64,000 nucleotides of DNA from Flaviramulus multivorans (GCF_021728415.1 NZ_JAKKDV010000002.1:310001-374000), one strand, 5' to 3'; positions 55,533-64,000 are shown, numbered from the stretch's first letter. The notes: a model not told the origin generated them from the sequence alone. Translations and numbers: made by a program.

Positions 55533-56708
55533 ATGAAGCTTTTTAATAAAAAATCCCTCGTCTTAGTTTCGATAGTTCTATCGTTTTCTTTCAATATATT
55601 TTCTCAAAGTAAAACTGAAATAACTTGTGGTACGGTTACTTCACCAGAATTTATTAACCATTATAATAGTATAAAACAAGAGCTTAAAACTTTTGAGCAA
55701 GATTTCATGCAAATGAAATCTGGTAAAACCTACACCTCTAAAAAAGAAATTAGTAACATCCCGATTAAAATTCACATTATTAGAAATTCTGATGGCTCTG
55801 GTGGATTAAGTACAGATAACCTCAATAATGCTCTTGCAGAATTAAACGCTACTTATGCCGATGCGTTTATAGGATTATCCTTATACGAAGGTGTTAATTA
55901 TATTGATAACGATCAATTATGCCACTTTCAAAAAGGAAACGAAAATGAATTAATTAAAAACAATTATGTCCCTGGAATAATAAACGTTTATTTTACAGAA
56001 TACATCGAAAATTATTCGGATGAAAGTATTTGTGGTTATAGTAAAAATGAAAAAGTCAATACTATTTTTATAAAAAACAGTTGCGCTACTAATGGTTCTT
56101 CGTTAGCGCATGAATTTGGACATTTCTTTTCTTTAGTGCATACACATGGTTTGAGTAGTGAATTAACTACTGAGTTTGTTGATGGTAGCAATTGTGATAC
56201 CGATGGCGATAGTGTTTGCGATACGCCAGCAGACCCGGGATTATCAAATAAAAATATAGACAACTTTTGTAATTATATTGGTGAATTAAAAGATGCGCAT
56301 GGTGATAGTTACAAGCCTGATACTAATAACATCATGTCTTATTCTAGAAAAGCTTGTAGAAATCATTTTTCAAATGGGCAACTCGCTAGAATGTATGCGT
56401 ATTATAAAATTATTGAAAAGCGCATCACATCGCCAAACGTGGATTTTGATGAAATTACTACTGATAAAATCAATGATTTAGCAAATTTAAGATTATATCC
56501 AAACCCTGTTACTAAAGGGAAAATCAACTTTAACGTTTCCAAAATTGAAGAGGCTGTCCGTTTTCAAATCGTTAATTTACAAGGGCAAATGCTTTCTCAA
56601 GGCATTGCAACTTATGGAGAAATTGATGTTAATTATTTATCGTCTGGAAGTTACTTATTGATTTTAGAAAACTCTAATTCAAAAGCCATTAAACGATTTA
56701 TAAAGTAA
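55533..56708 (+). CDS. Secreted M43-like metalloprotease with T9SS type A sorting domain
   Basis: The protein has 391 residues with signal peptide ending FSQS. The zinc site HEFGHFFSLVH occupies residues 193-203. The usual Gly of the metzincin HExxHxxGxxH motif is Ser200. A Met-turn NIMSYS follows, with Cys pairs typical of pappalysin-like M43 enzymes. The tail is a T9SS sorting domain (RLYPNPVTKGKINF ... NSKAIKRFIK). It is probably an extracellular protease. Its stop codon directly abuts that of pyrD on the other strand. Confidence 0.85.
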   Translation: MKLFNKKSLVLVSIVLSFSFNIFSQSKTEITCGTVTSPEFINHYNSIKQELKTFEQDFMQMKSGKTYTSKKEISNIPIKIHIIRNSDGSGGLSTDNLNNALAELNATYADAFIGLSLYEGVNYIDNDQLCHFQKGNENELIKNNYVPGIINVYFTEYIENYSDESICGYSKNEKVNTIFIKNSCATNGSSLAHEFGHFFSLVHTHGLSSELTTEFVDGSNCDTDGDSVCDTPADPGLSNKNIDNFCNYIGELKDAHGDSYKPDTNNIMSYSRKACRNHFSNGQLARMYAYYKIIEKRITSPNVDFDEITTDKINDLANLRLYPNPVTKGKINFNVSKIEEAVRFQIVNLQGQMLSQGIATYGEIDVNYLSSGSYLLILENSNSKAIKRFIK

Positions 56709-57740
56709 TTAAGCTTTAAGCAATGCTTTGTTAATACGCTTGATAAGGCTAGGACCTTCGTAAATAAATCCTGTATAAATTTGAATTAAATCGGCTCCCG
56801 CAGCTATTTTTTCTATAGCATCCTTTTCAGAGTGAATACCTCCTACTCCAATGATAGGAAATGCTTTTTTACTCTTATCGGATAAGTATTTTATAACCCT
56901 TGTACTTCTATCTTTTATTGGTTGCCCACTTAAACCACCATTACCAATACTTTCAAGTAGTTCGTTAGATGCCTTTAAACCCGTTCTGTCTGTAGATGTA
57001 TTACTGGCAATAACACCGTCAAGCTTTGTTTCCTTAACTAAGTCTATAATTTCATCCAATTGTCCGTTGTTTAAATCTGGAGCAATTTTTAATAGAATAG
57101 GTTTTTGCTTTTTAAATGTACTATTAGCTTTTTGCACCGCACCAATCAACTCTTCTAAATAATATTTGTCATTCAATTTAGCATGACTTCCCACATTGGG
57201 GCAACTTACGTTAAGTACAAAGTAATCCACATACGAATGTAGTGCATTAAAGCACTCTAAATAATCTTTCGTATATTCTTCAGGTTTTGTAGCTGTGTTT
57301 TTTCCAATATTACCACCAATTATCAGTTTACCTTTATTTTTTTTTAATTGTTCTATAGCCGCTTCTAAGCCTTCATTATTAAAACCCATTCGGTTTATAA
57401 TACCTTGGTCTTCTTTTAATCTGAATAATCGCTTTTTTGGGTTACCCGCTTGTCCCTTTGGTGTTACCGTTCCAATTTCAATAAAACCAAACCCAAAGTT
57501 CGCCAACTCGTTATACAAGACAGCATTTTTATCGAAACCTGCGGCTAAACCTACAGGGTTTTTAAATGTAAGTCCGAATAATTGCCTTTCCAATTTTTTA
57601 TCGTTAACCAGATATAAACTTCTAAATAATGCTGAAAACCCTGGTATTTTAGAGGTGATTTTTATTAATGAAAATGTGAAATGATGAATTTTTTCGGGGT
57701 CGAATAAAAAAAATAAAGGGCGAAGTAATAATTTGTACAT
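56709..57740 (-). CDS. pyrD: Dihydroorotate dehydrogenase (quinone), class 2
   Basis: The protein has 343 residues and oxidises dihydroorotate to orotate in pyrimidine synthesis, passing electrons to quinone at the membrane. The N-terminal amphipathic segment ([20 protein letters not shown]) marks class 2. Visible are [20 protein letters not shown], the active-site Ser in NVSCPNVG, and the FMN phosphate loop ([12 protein letters not shown]). A strong promoter lies upstream. Confidence 0.96.
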   Translation of the reverse strand: MYKLLLRPLFFLFDPEKIHHFTFSLIKITSKIPGFSALFRSLYLVNDKKLERQLFGLTFKNPVGLAAGFDKNAVLYNELANFGFGFIEIGTVTPKGQAGNPKKRLFRLKEDQGIINRMGFNNEGLEAAIEQLKKNKGKLIIGGNIGKNTATKPEEYTKDYLECFNALHSYVDYFVLNVSCPNVGSHAKLNDKYYLEELIGAVQKANSTFKKQKPILLKIAPDLNNGQLDEIIDLVKETKLDGVIASNTSTDRTGLKASNELLESIGNGGLSGQPIKDRSTRVIKYLSDKSKKAFPIIGVGGIHSEKDAIEKIAAGADLIQIYTGFIYEGPSLIKRINKALLKA

Positions 57741-57754
57741 CAGTATTATTTATG

Positions 57755-57785
57755 CAAAAATACTTCTAAATAAAAAATTGCGCAA
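57755..57785 (-). promoter_or_regulatory. Predicted promoter of pyrD
   Basis: On the minus strand TTG (57783-57785), 20 bases, TATTTTTG (57755-57762), an exact match. The expected leader is only about 10 bases long. Confidence 0.75.
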
Positions 57786-57864
57786 TTCAAATGGTAAAAA
57801 TCTTAATAATCGTAACTTTAAGGCGTATAATACGCTATTGATTATATCACTCAAACACTATAAA

Positions 57865-59100
57865 ATGATTTCAAAAGAACACATTATAAAACGTTTTGTA
57901 AGTTACGTTACTATTGATACAGAATCTGATCCTACATCAAAAACCACACCCAGCACTAAAAAACAATGGGACTTAGCCAATAAACTAGCTGATGAACTTA
58001 AAGCCATTGGTATGCAAGATGTTGATATTGACGATAATGCCTATATTATGGCAACCTTACCTAGTAATGTAGATAAAGATGTTCCGGTTATTGGGTTTAT
58101 TTCTCATTTTGATACCTCACCAGACTTTACAGGAGCCAATGTAAACCCGCAAATTATTGAAAAATATAACGGGAAAGATATTGTTTTAAATAAAGCTGAA
58201 AACATTGTTTTATCACCCGATTATTTTGAAGACTTGCTTCTTTATAAAGGACAGACTTTAATTACCACCGATGGCACCACACTTTTAGGAGCCGATGATA
58301 AAGCAGGTATTTGCGAAATTGTTTCGGCTATGGAGTATTTGATAAATCACCCAGAAATTAAGCACGGAAAAATAAGAGTTGGTTTTACACCTGATGAAGA
58401 AATTGGTAGAGGCGCTCATAAATTTGACGTTAAGAAATTTGGTGCAGATTGGGCTTATACGATGGATGGTAGCCAAATTGGAGAATTGGAATACGAAAAC
58501 TTTAATGCTGCTAAGGCGGTTGTAAAAGTAAAAGGAAAGATTGTACATCCAGGTTATGCCAAAGGAAAAATGATAAACTCTATGTATATAGCGCAAGAGT
58601 TTATAAACTCGCTTCCAGCACTCGAAACACCAGAGCATACTGAGGGTTATCAAGGGTTTTTTCATTTACACGACATTCATGGTAATGTAGAAGAAACTAC
58701 CTTACAGTACATTATTAGAGACCACGATAAAGAGCATTTTGAAGCGCGCAAAGAAATGATGGAGAAGTTAACAAACGAACTTAATTCGCAATACGGAAAA
58801 GAGGTTATTATTACTGAAATTAAAGACCAGTACTATAACATGCGTGAAAAAATAGAACCTGTAATGCATATTGTTGATATTGCCGAAGAAGCCATGAAAC
58901 AATTAGGTATTAAACCACTTATAAAAGCTATTAGAGGTGGTACGGATGGGTCGCAATTGAGTTATATGGGGTTACCTTGCCCAAATATTTTTGCTGGCGG
59001 ACATAATTTTCATGGGCGTTATGAATATGTGCCTGTTGAAAGCATGATAAAAGCTACCGAGGTAATTTGTAAAATTGCTGAATTGACCGCTTTAAAATAG
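57865..59100 (+). CDS. pepT: Peptidase T (tripeptide aminopeptidase)
   Basis: ATG 57865 ([18 protein letters not shown]) gives 411 residues, matching PepT; the upstream in-frame extension is Asn/Lys-rich and reads like non-coding DNA. The enzyme is an M20B di-zinc peptidase that removes the N-terminal residue of tripeptides. Seen: [11 protein letters not shown] (zinc His and Asp), [24 protein letters not shown] (catalytic Glu), [15 protein letters not shown] and the C-terminal His ([11 protein letters not shown]). It is divergent from pyrD. Confidence 0.95.
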   Translation: MISKEHIIKRFVSYVTIDTESDPTSKTTPSTKKQWDLANKLADELKAIGMQDVDIDDNAYIMATLPSNVDKDVPVIGFISHFDTSPDFTGANVNPQIIEKYNGKDIVLNKAENIVLSPDYFEDLLLYKGQTLITTDGTTLLGADDKAGICEIVSAMEYLINHPEIKHGKIRVGFTPDEEIGRGAHKFDVKKFGADWAYTMDGSQIGELEYENFNAAKAVVKVKGKIVHPGYAKGKMINSMYIAQEFINSLPALETPEHTEGYQGFFHLHDIHGNVEETTLQYIIRDHDKEHFEARKEMMEKLTNELNSQYGKEVIITEIKDQYYNMREKIEPVMHIVDIAEEAMKQLGIKPLIKAIRGGTDGSQLSYMGLPCPNIFAGGHNFHGRYEYVPVESMIKATEVICKIAELTALK

Positions 59101-59119
59101 CGGTTACTTATAACTTGAC

Positions 59120-59137
59120 TTTGTACGAAAAATTAAC
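59120..59137 (+). repeat. 18-bp repeat shared with 750-767
   Basis: TTTGTACGAAAAATTAAC, identical to the copy at 750-767, again just upstream of a gene with a cassette-like 3' site. If read as codons it would extend the next gene with TLYEKLTN, but the lipoprotein start lies downstream. Confidence 0.6.
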
Positions 59138-59156
59138 AAACATTTACAAAGAACTT

Positions 59157-60041
59157 ATGAGAAATTCAATATTCATTTTAATATTATGCATTACATATTT
59201 TAGCACATCTTGTTCTTCCGATTCTAATCAAGATGATGATAGTGTCAATTACACCTATAAAGTTACTAGAGAATACATTAATGACAAATATTATATAGAA
59301 TATTCGTACAATGAAAATAATCTATTGACTCGACTTTTATATTATGATTATGACAATGTAACCTATTATCAAACAGATTTTCTTTATGACCTAAATAACA
59401 ATGTAATTGAAACTAAATCATATGCTCCAAATTCAAATAACATATATACTAATACATATACTTACGATGATGATAATAGACTTAAAAAAGCATATTATTC
59501 AGAAAATTTTATTAACCCTAATCAGATTGTAACGCTAACATTTACGTACAATGACAATATTATTACTGTAAGCGAAAGCACAGATAATATCGTATCACCT
59601 CAAAAGGAAGTAACTTTTGAATTAAATAATGTTGGATTAGTTATTAGACTTAATAAATACTATTATTATTCGATATTGAATTACGATTCGAATAATAATC
59701 TTACAGAAATAAATACTTACAATAGTTTTGATAATACATTAATAAATAGTCAAATTTATTTATTCGACAATAATCCAAATCCATTTTATGGTCAATTGAA
59801 ATCAATTTATTTTGTTAAACTTTTAGATAAATTTAGTAGCCTTAGTTTAGGTCCATATTTAAGAGGTGAATACCAAGGGTATGCATTTCCTTTTCAAAAC
59901 AATAATGTAACTACTACGTTTCAGAATGGAAGCTTATTTGATAATTATAGTTATTCTTACAATGAGGATGATTACCCAATAAAATCAACCGAAACTAAAA
60001 ATGGAGATAGAGACTCTGTATTTTACATTGAATATGAATAA
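59157..60041 (+). CDS. Lipoprotein with YD-like repeats, cassette-associated
   Basis: ATG 59157 (MRNSIFILILCITYFSTSC) gives a clean lipobox and 294 residues. The mature part has repeating Tyr/Asn/Asp-rich units (FLYDLNNNVIETKSY, YTYDDDNRLKKAYY, NYDSNNNLTEINTY), as in DUF4595-like or RHS-type beta folds. It has very high AT and Asn/Tyr content compared with neighbours. With the attC-like structure that follows, this suggests horizontal transfer. Its role is unknown. Confidence 0.72.
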   Translation: MRNSIFILILCITYFSTSCSSDSNQDDDSVNYTYKVTREYINDKYYIEYSYNENNLLTRLLYYDYDNVTYYQTDFLYDLNNNVIETKSYAPNSNNIYTNTYTYDDDNRLKKAYYSENFINPNQIVTLTFTYNDNIITVSESTDNIVSPQKEVTFELNNVGLVIRLNKYYYYSILNYDSNNNLTEINTYNSFDNTLINSQIYLFDNNPNPFYGQLKSIYFVKLLDKFSSLSLGPYLRGEYQGYAFPFQNNNVTTTFQNGSLFDNYSYSYNEDDYPIKSTETKNGDRDSVFYIEYE

Positions 60042-60050
60042 AAACGATTT

Positions 60051-60185
60051 GCCAACACCGTGTATAATTCATTGCTTTGGCAAGTGCTTACTTGGAAAAT
60101 TCCTTCGGAATTTTCTTGCGTTCGTTTTAGTTTACTAAATTAGTTGCTCAATCACGCAACGAAATCATACACAAACACGTTAAAC
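60051..60185 (+). repeat. attC-like site downstream of the 59157-60041 gene
   Basis: It starts GCCAACACCGTGTATAATTC and ends with GTTAAAC (60179-60185), the same end core as at 1397-1403. TGTATAATTCATTGC pairs imperfectly with GCAACGAAATCATACA. The centre is a perfect hairpin GAAAATTCC (60095-60103), loop TTC, GGAATTTTC (60107-60115), with the same CCTTCGG tip as the site at 1269-1403. No matching 5' cassette boundary was found. Confidence 0.5.
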
Positions 60186-60204
60186 GAAATAACAAACTCA
60201 AAAC

Positions 60205-60804
60205 ATGAAAAAAGTCTATTCCGTTGAAGAATATATTGAAGAAAACAACCATTTTGCTGATGCGCTAACGCTTTTGCGCCGTATGATTAACAAAACCGAG
60301 TTAGAAGAAACCGTAAAATGGAGTGCACCTGTATATACTTTAAATGGTAAAAACGTAGTTGGTTTAGGAGCTTTTAAAAACCATTTTGGTATCTGGTTTT
60401 TTAATGGTGTGTTTTTAAAAGACGAGCACAACTTACTTATTAATGCGCAAGAAAACAAAACCAAAGCTTTACGACAAATGCGTTTTGAATCGATTGAACA
60501 AATTGACAAAAACATTGTTTTAGCTTATGTTAAAGAAGCCATTGAAAACCAGAAACTAGGTAAAGAAATTAAACCAGACCGCAGTAAAAAAAAGCTTGAA
60601 ATACCTATTGAGCTTAAAAACGCATTAAGTAACAACACAAGCTTAAAAGATGCCTTTAAAACCTTAACCCCTTATAAACAAAAAGAATACTGTGAATATA
60701 TAGACACGGCAAAACGTGAGGCTACCAAACAAACTCGCCTTGATAAAATTAAACCCATGATTTTAAAAGGTATTGGGCTGAATGATAAATACAAAAACTG
60801 CTAA
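60205..60804 (+). CDS. DUF1801/YdeI-OmdA family protein
   Basis: The protein has 199 residues and is cytoplasmic. The N-terminal DUF1801 domain shows EETVKWSAPVYTLNGKNVVGLGAFKNH and GIWFFNGVFLKD. The C-terminal YdeI/OmdA helix-turn segment (IPIELKNALSNNTSLKDAF, TPYKQKEYCEYI, AKREATKQTRLDKI) is clear. The fused arrangement is common in Bacteroidota. The role is unproven; Bacillus relatives are linked to antimicrobial-peptide response. The stop overlaps the stop of the minus-strand gene that follows. Confidence 0.88.
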   Translation: MKKVYSVEEYIEENNHFADALTLLRRMINKTELEETVKWSAPVYTLNGKNVVGLGAFKNHFGIWFFNGVFLKDEHNLLINAQENKTKALRQMRFESIEQIDKNIVLAYVKEAIENQKLGKEIKPDRSKKKLEIPIELKNALSNNTSLKDAFKTLTPYKQKEYCEYIDTAKREATKQTRLDKIKPMILKGIGLNDKYKNC

Positions 60805-60992
60805 ATAAACAACATACAGTCTTTAGTATCTTTAACTTCGCCATAATATGTTTCGCGGTATTTATGCAAGGTTTTTATTGGTAATCCAAACAGATATTTT
60901 TTAATATAAGTTACTTTGGTTGTAAGCTCACCCATCTTTACGGTGTGCCGCTTTTCAACTTGTGTTTTTCTTTTGATTTGTATAATTTTCAT
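60801..60992 (-). CDS. Small basic protein of unknown function
   Basis: The protein has 63 residues and is rich in Lys and Thr (MKIIQIKRKTQVEKRHTV, TTKVTYIKKYLFGLPIKTLHKY). It has no signal or membrane segment. The body reads like a two-layer small beta protein. A strong promoter on the same strand 238 bases upstream supports transcription, although the gap is long. It overlaps the DUF1801 gene end by four bases. It could also be non-coding, but amino-acid composition favours a real gene. Confidence 0.6.
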   Translation of the reverse strand: MKIIQIKRKTQVEKRHTVKMGELTTKVTYIKKYLFGLPIKTLHKYRETYYGEVKDTKDCMLFI

Positions 60993-61229
60993 GTCTGTGT
61001 GTTTATTAAATAATTAAAGCATACAATAATTACATTAAGTAAATAATATTGAATACTTAAACATTAACTAATTATCAACGAGTTTGATAACGAAATGATT
61101 GAATTGAGTTTTAAAACTCGAGATTATGAAGTTGGAGGGATAAATTTATCCGATTGTGTTCTAAAAACTAGAAAACTAAAATTGAAGATTCTACTATTCT
61201 GTCTTTCATGCATTCCTTTTCCCATGCTG
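60993..61229 (-). other. Long leader or untranslated RNA region with serial palindromes
   Basis: This gene-free stretch (60993-61350 overall) holds a strong minus-strand promoter at its right end and then a run of palindromes read towards 60993. They are GGATAAATTTATCC, GAGTTTTAAAACTC and TTATCA-AACTCGT-TGATAA. It may be a 230-base leader of the small protein gene or an independent RNA. No known RNA family was recognised. Confidence 0.4.
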
Positions 61230-61260
61230 CAAACTTACGAAAACATAAGGCTACTGTCAA
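61230..61260 (-). promoter_or_regulatory. Strong predicted promoter without an adjacent gene
   Basis: On the minus strand TTG (61258-61260), 20 bases, TAAGTTTG (61230-61237), an exact consensus match. Transcription would start near 61224 and run through 230 bases with no clear gene. Confidence 0.7.
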
Positions 61261-61300
61261 GAATGTTATGTTAAGATAAATACAACATTTCCAAATAAAC

Positions 61301-61327
61301 AAAAGCCTCCAGAATATGGAGGCTTTT
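61301..61327 (-). terminator. Terminator after yajC
   Basis: A 10-bp stem AAAAGCCTCC/GGAGGCTTTT with loop AGAATAT. On the minus strand the T-run is TTTTGTTTATTT. It separates the nusB-DUF1573-yajC unit from the promoter at 61230-61260. Confidence 0.85.
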
Positions 61328-61350
61328 ATATATATGCTTAATTCGTTTTT

Positions 61351-61641
61351 TTATTTCGCGGGTGCATTAAGCTTAGAGCTCATTTCCATAGAAATAGCAG
61401 AACGCTCAAACTTTAACTTTCCAGCCATTGTTTCAATAACACAGCTGTTATCTTTATCGTTTAACTCGGCTATTTTACCATGTAACCCACTTTTGGTAAC
61501 CACTTTATCACCACGTTTTAATTCTGCAGCAAATTTCTTTTCTTTTTTTGCACGTTTCATTTGTGGTGCAATCATAAAGAAATACACAACTACAAACATT
61601 AATACAAATGGCAATAAACTACTTAATCCTCCTTCTCCCAT
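61351..61641 (-). CDS. yajC: Preprotein translocase subunit YajC
   Basis: The protein has 96 residues. One membrane helix (LLPFVLMFVVVYFFMIAP) is followed by the family block QMKRAKKEKKFAAELKRGDKVV, TKSGLHGKIAELND and a helical tail. YajC associates with SecDF at the inner membrane. It starts 10 bases after the DUF1573 gene stop, in one operon with it and probably nusB. Confidence 0.95.
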   Translation of the reverse strand: MGEGGLSSLLPFVLMFVVVYFFMIAPQMKRAKKEKKFAAELKRGDKVVTKSGLHGKIAELNDKDNSCVIETMAGKLKFERSAISMEMSSKLNAPAK

Positions 61642-61651
61642 TTTTTATGTA

Positions 61652-62203
61652 TTAGTCGTGGTTATGTCCTTCGTGTCCAGGTTTTGTACTAGACTTAACC
61701 TGTTGAACTGGCGAATTACTAATTGATGGTGTAGGGTTTGCGCTTGCAGGTGCATTAGGGTCTGGTTTAACAAACGCCATAATTTTAACCATTTCAGTTC
61801 CTTTTTCTGTATTTGCAGTTACAGTAACCGTTTTTGTTACTTTATTAGTACCAGTTCCGTTAAATTTAACTGTAAACTGTCCTTCAGCGCCAGAAGCTAA
61901 TGGCTCTCTGCTCCAATCTTGAGGTACCGTACATCCACAAGAACTTTTAATATCAGTAATTACTAATGGTGCATCACCAATATTTTTATATTTAAAAACA
62001 GTTTCAACGGCTGTTTTAGCTTCAATTTCGCCAAAATCATGCTCAGTTTTATCAAATTGAATTACTGGGAATTTTGATGAACTGGCATCTCTTTCAGCAG
62101 CTGCTGTTAAGTTGCCTTCTTCAATTTTTTTAGCGGCATTCTCTTTACACGATGTAAAGGCAATCAAGCATAATGTGCTTAATCCTAATATTACTTTTTT
62201 CAT
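61652..62203 (-). CDS. DUF1573 domain lipoprotein
   Basis: The protein has 183 residues with lipobox (FTSC, Cys 19). The DUF1573 Ig-like domain (FDKTEHDFGEIEAKTAVETV, FKYKNIGDAPLVITDIKSSCGCTVP, GQFTVKFNGTGTNKVTKTVTV) is intact. The tail is Pro/Ser-rich and ends with HEGHNHD, a possible metal ligand. Gene order nusB, DUF1573, yajC is common in Flavobacteriia. The function is unknown. Confidence 0.92.
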   Translation of the reverse strand: MKKVILGLSTLCLIAFTSCKENAAKKIEEGNLTAAAERDASSSKFPVIQFDKTEHDFGEIEAKTAVETVFKYKNIGDAPLVITDIKSSCGCTVPQDWSREPLASGAEGQFTVKFNGTGTNKVTKTVTVTANTEKGTEMVKIMAFVKPDPNAPASANPTPSISNSPVQQVKSSTKPGHEGHNHD

Positions 62204-62281
62204 GATATTTATTTTAATTTGGTTTGTAAAAATAGTAATAATTTAAAGCATTTAAAATTTTTGGGTTGTTATTAACAAAAT

Positions 62282-63226
62282 TTACATCAACCCTCTGCCT
62301 ATTTTATTAAGCGATCCTGATGTTTCATACTCTTTTACCAGCTTATCTAAAATACCATTAATAAAAATACTACTCTTAGGTGTTGAGTATTCCTTTGATA
62401 TTTCTAAATATTCATTGATGGTAACTTTTACTGGTATTGAAGAGAAACTTTTTAATTCGCAAATAGCCATTTGCAGCAATACATAATCAACATTTGCAAT
62501 CCTATCAGAGTCCCAATTTTGTGTTTTATTCTCTATTTCTTTATTAATAGAACTTCTGTTTAAAAGTGTTTTGGTAAACAAATCAATAGCAAACTGTTTA
62601 TCATCAGCATCTTTATAAAGTTTTGGAGTAAAATAATTTTCAGCCGATGTTTCTTTTACCTTTCTCAACAACTTTAAAATAGTTGTATTTACTGTAGGAA
62701 GGTCGTCTAGCCAAGTTAAATTTTTGTCTTCAATATATTCATATAGCTTTTCATTGGGCGCAATTACCTCTTTAAAAATATCTATAATAAAAGTTTTGTC
62801 TTCTTTAAAGTCTGAAGTTCTAGTTTTCATATATTCTGCATACAATTCACTAGAGGTTATTGCTTTAAAAATAATATCTACATACTCGCCATCTAAATCC
62901 CAATTCTTAATTTTATGAGTTTCAAACTTGTTTTTAAGGTCTGTATTTTCTTTTAAAACCTTTAATAATTGGTTGTTTACAAACTTCCGGTTAGGATTTT
63001 TGTCTTCATTAGTGGCAAGATGCTTTTTCTGTTTTTTTTGTAAATCGTCTTCAGCTCTTTTTTGAACTTCAATTAATAACGAGATTAATAACAAGTACAG
63101 GTTGTACATATTATCTATACTAAATAGCAGAAATTTTTGATCTTTACTAAAATCATCACTTTCACCACCTTTAAAGGCATATATAGTTTGCATTACTTTT
63201 ACGCGAATATGTCTTCTGTTTAGCAT
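62282..63226 (-). CDS. nusB: Transcription antitermination factor NusB, long form
   Basis: The protein has 314 residues, about twice the E. coli protein, as is usual in Bacteroidota. RRHIRVKVMQTIYAF is at the N-terminus, a Lys-rich middle insertion follows, and the conserved NusB core is in the last 130 residues (NRSSINKEIENKTQNWDSDRI, DYVLLQMAICELKSF, VTINEYLEISKEYS, FINGILDKLVKEY). It binds boxA RNA with NusE during rRNA transcription. TATTTTTG on the minus strand at 63282-63289 may be the -7 box. Confidence 0.94.
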   Translation of the reverse strand: MLNRRHIRVKVMQTIYAFKGGESDDFSKDQKFLLFSIDNMYNLYLLLISLLIEVQKRAEDDLQKKQKKHLATNEDKNPNRKFVNNQLLKVLKENTDLKNKFETHKIKNWDLDGEYVDIIFKAITSSELYAEYMKTRTSDFKEDKTFIIDIFKEVIAPNEKLYEYIEDKNLTWLDDLPTVNTTILKLLRKVKETSAENYFTPKLYKDADDKQFAIDLFTKTLLNRSSINKEIENKTQNWDSDRIANVDYVLLQMAICELKSFSSIPVKVTINEYLEISKEYSTPKSSIFINGILDKLVKEYETSGSLNKIGRGLM

Positions 63227-63432
63227 AATTACAAAGAACTTAAATTAAAAAAGATGAAATATATTCATGGTTTTCACGCTGCAAAAATAATACTATATTT
63301 AAATAAAATACACTATTTATTCATTTTAATTAATTGCAATACTTTAAGCTATATTTAACAATTAGCTTTACGTTCAATTCCTTTTAATTATCATTAATAC
63401 GCTATATTTGTGCTTCCTTAGTTTTTTACTAA

Positions 63433-64000
63433 ATGAAAGAATTACAGCACTTAAATAAATATCTTTTAAAATACAAAACTCAACTTTTAGTAGGTGTAAT
63501 TATTACCATTGCTGCCCGGTTATTTTTACTTTATACTCCCCGATACGTAAAACAAATTTTTATTGTAATTGAAAACTATTCTAAAGGCTTAATTACTGAA
63601 AGCATTTTTGAAAAACAGTTGCTTGAAGCCATACTATACATTGTAGGAGCTGCCATAATAGGTGGTATACTTACTTTTTTTATGAGGCAAGCTATTATAA
63701 ATGTTTCTCGCTACATAGAGTTTGATTTAAAAAATGAGGTTTATAACCAGTATCAAAAACTTTCTCTAAACTTTTATAAGAAAAACAGAACGGGCGATTT
63801 AATGAATCGAATTACCGAAGATGTCAGTCGAGTTCGAATGTACTTTGGACCAGCCATCATGTATAGCATTAACACCATTACACTTTTTGTTATTGTCATA
63901 ATTTATATGGTAAGCGCATCACCCAAATTAACATTATACACCATTGTTCCGTTACCCATATTATCGGTGGTTATTTATAAGTTAAGTAAAGAAATTCATA
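63433..64000 (+). CDS. ABC transporter, membrane plus ATPase half (3' end outside window)
   Basis: The first 189 residues are present. Four membrane helices of an ABC exporter domain are visible (LLVGVIITIAARLFLLY, ILYIVGAAIIGGILTFFM and others), with the coupling-helix-like segment KKNRTGDLMNRITEDVSRVRMYFG. The ATPase part would lie beyond the window. It is probably a lipid or drug exporter of the MsbA-like type. A perfect -7 box TATATTTG lies at 63403-63410. It is divergent from nusB. Confidence 0.88.
   Translation, partial: MKELQHLNKYLLKYKTQLLVGVIITIAARLFLLYTPRYVKQIFIVIENYSKGLITESIFEKQLLEAILYIVGAAIIGGILTFFMRQAIINVSRYIEFDLKNEVYNQYQKLSLNFYKKNRTGDLMNRITEDVSRVRMYFGPAIMYSINTITLFVIVIIYMVSASPKLTLYTIVPLPILSVVIYKLSKEIH

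Noticed and set aside
57733-57864. N-terminal extension of pepT by 44 residues
   Set aside because: The extension overlaps the pyrD start and promoter, is rich in Asn and Lys, and is absent from known PepT proteins.
59101-59157. Left cassette boundary for the 59157 gene
   Set aside because: I looked for a GTTGGC core complementary to GCCAAC at 60051-60056 and found none, so the gene is called cassette-associated and not a defined cassette.
61140-61225. Possible 30-residue open frame on the minus strand just after the promoter at 61230-61260
   Set aside because: Its start codon coincides with the predicted RNA start, its composition is unremarkable and no family is recognisable; kept only as part of the untranslated region.
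62282-63226. NusB twice the usual length as a possible fusion
   Set aside because: Long NusB with a Lys-rich insertion is normal in Bacteroidota.

Overview
The window looks like chromosome from a marine-type member of the Flavobacteriaceae (Bacteroidota). It is AT-rich. Several proteins end in the type A C-terminal sorting signal of the type IX secretion system (T9SS). TonB-dependent receptors and carboxypeptidase-regulatory-domain proteins are present. BshC implies bacillithiol, NusB has the long Bacteroidota form, and many promoters fit the Bacteroidota pattern of TTG, 19-21 bases, then TAnnTTTG. No tRNA, rRNA, CRISPR array, transposase or integrase was seen. The window cuts a glycosidase-like gene at its left edge and an ABC transporter gene at its right edge.

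Layout. 1-1.4 kb: end of a glycosidase, then one small secreted-protein gene bracketed by integron attC-like sites. 1.4-7.4 kb (minus): a DUF3820 protein, a DUF922 putative protease, a LysM/periplasmic-binding fusion, guaA and a PLP decarboxylase. 7.5-14.4 kb (plus): two paralogous modules, each a transmembrane TPR regulator with a C-terminal helix-turn-helix followed by small lipoprotein genes. 14.4-17.4 kb: bshC and a surface protein. 17.5-27.3 kb (minus): a surface operon (T9SS protein, 776-aa repeat protein, 1807-aa leucine-rich-repeat protein, Fn3 lipoprotein) and a separate beta-barrel gene. 27.4-34.7 kb: terC, topoisomerase IV genes, an SRPBCC protein and ychF. 34.8-39.6 kb: a TonB receptor, an ACT protein and another regulatory-domain protein. 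39.6-40.5 kb: a second cassette-like insert. 40.6-46.3 kb: ferredoxin, acyl-CoA reductase, serC, serA and small conserved proteins. 46.4-53.3 kb: a His/acid-rich TonB receptor, guaB, and a membrane/FMN-binding/porin group. 53.5-60.8 kb: HMG-CoA lyase, two T9SS cargo proteins, pyrD, pepT, a third cassette-like site and a DUF1801 protein. 60.8-64 kb: a small protein, yajC, a DUF1573 protein, nusB and the start of an ABC exporter.

The strongest unexplained signal is in the two TPR-regulator modules. Their lipoprotein promoters share a -7 box TAGGTTTG. Exactly 34 bases upstream of it ends an array of TGTnCC hexamers repeated every 11 bp. Both predicted 5' leaders hold a long imperfect hairpin with a conserved loop and compensating stem changes. 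The base of that hairpin can also pair with CCACAAAA just before the start codon. The same 11-bp hexamer arrays lie upstream of the surface operon and the beta-barrel gene. I infer that the membrane regulators control both their own lipoproteins and the surface genes.

A second signal is a set of attC-like sites. At 775-1403 the four core sequences have exactly the arrangement expected when a gene cassette has inserted into an older attC site. Related structures flank the gene pair at 39.6-40.5 kb and follow the gene at 59.2-60.0 kb.
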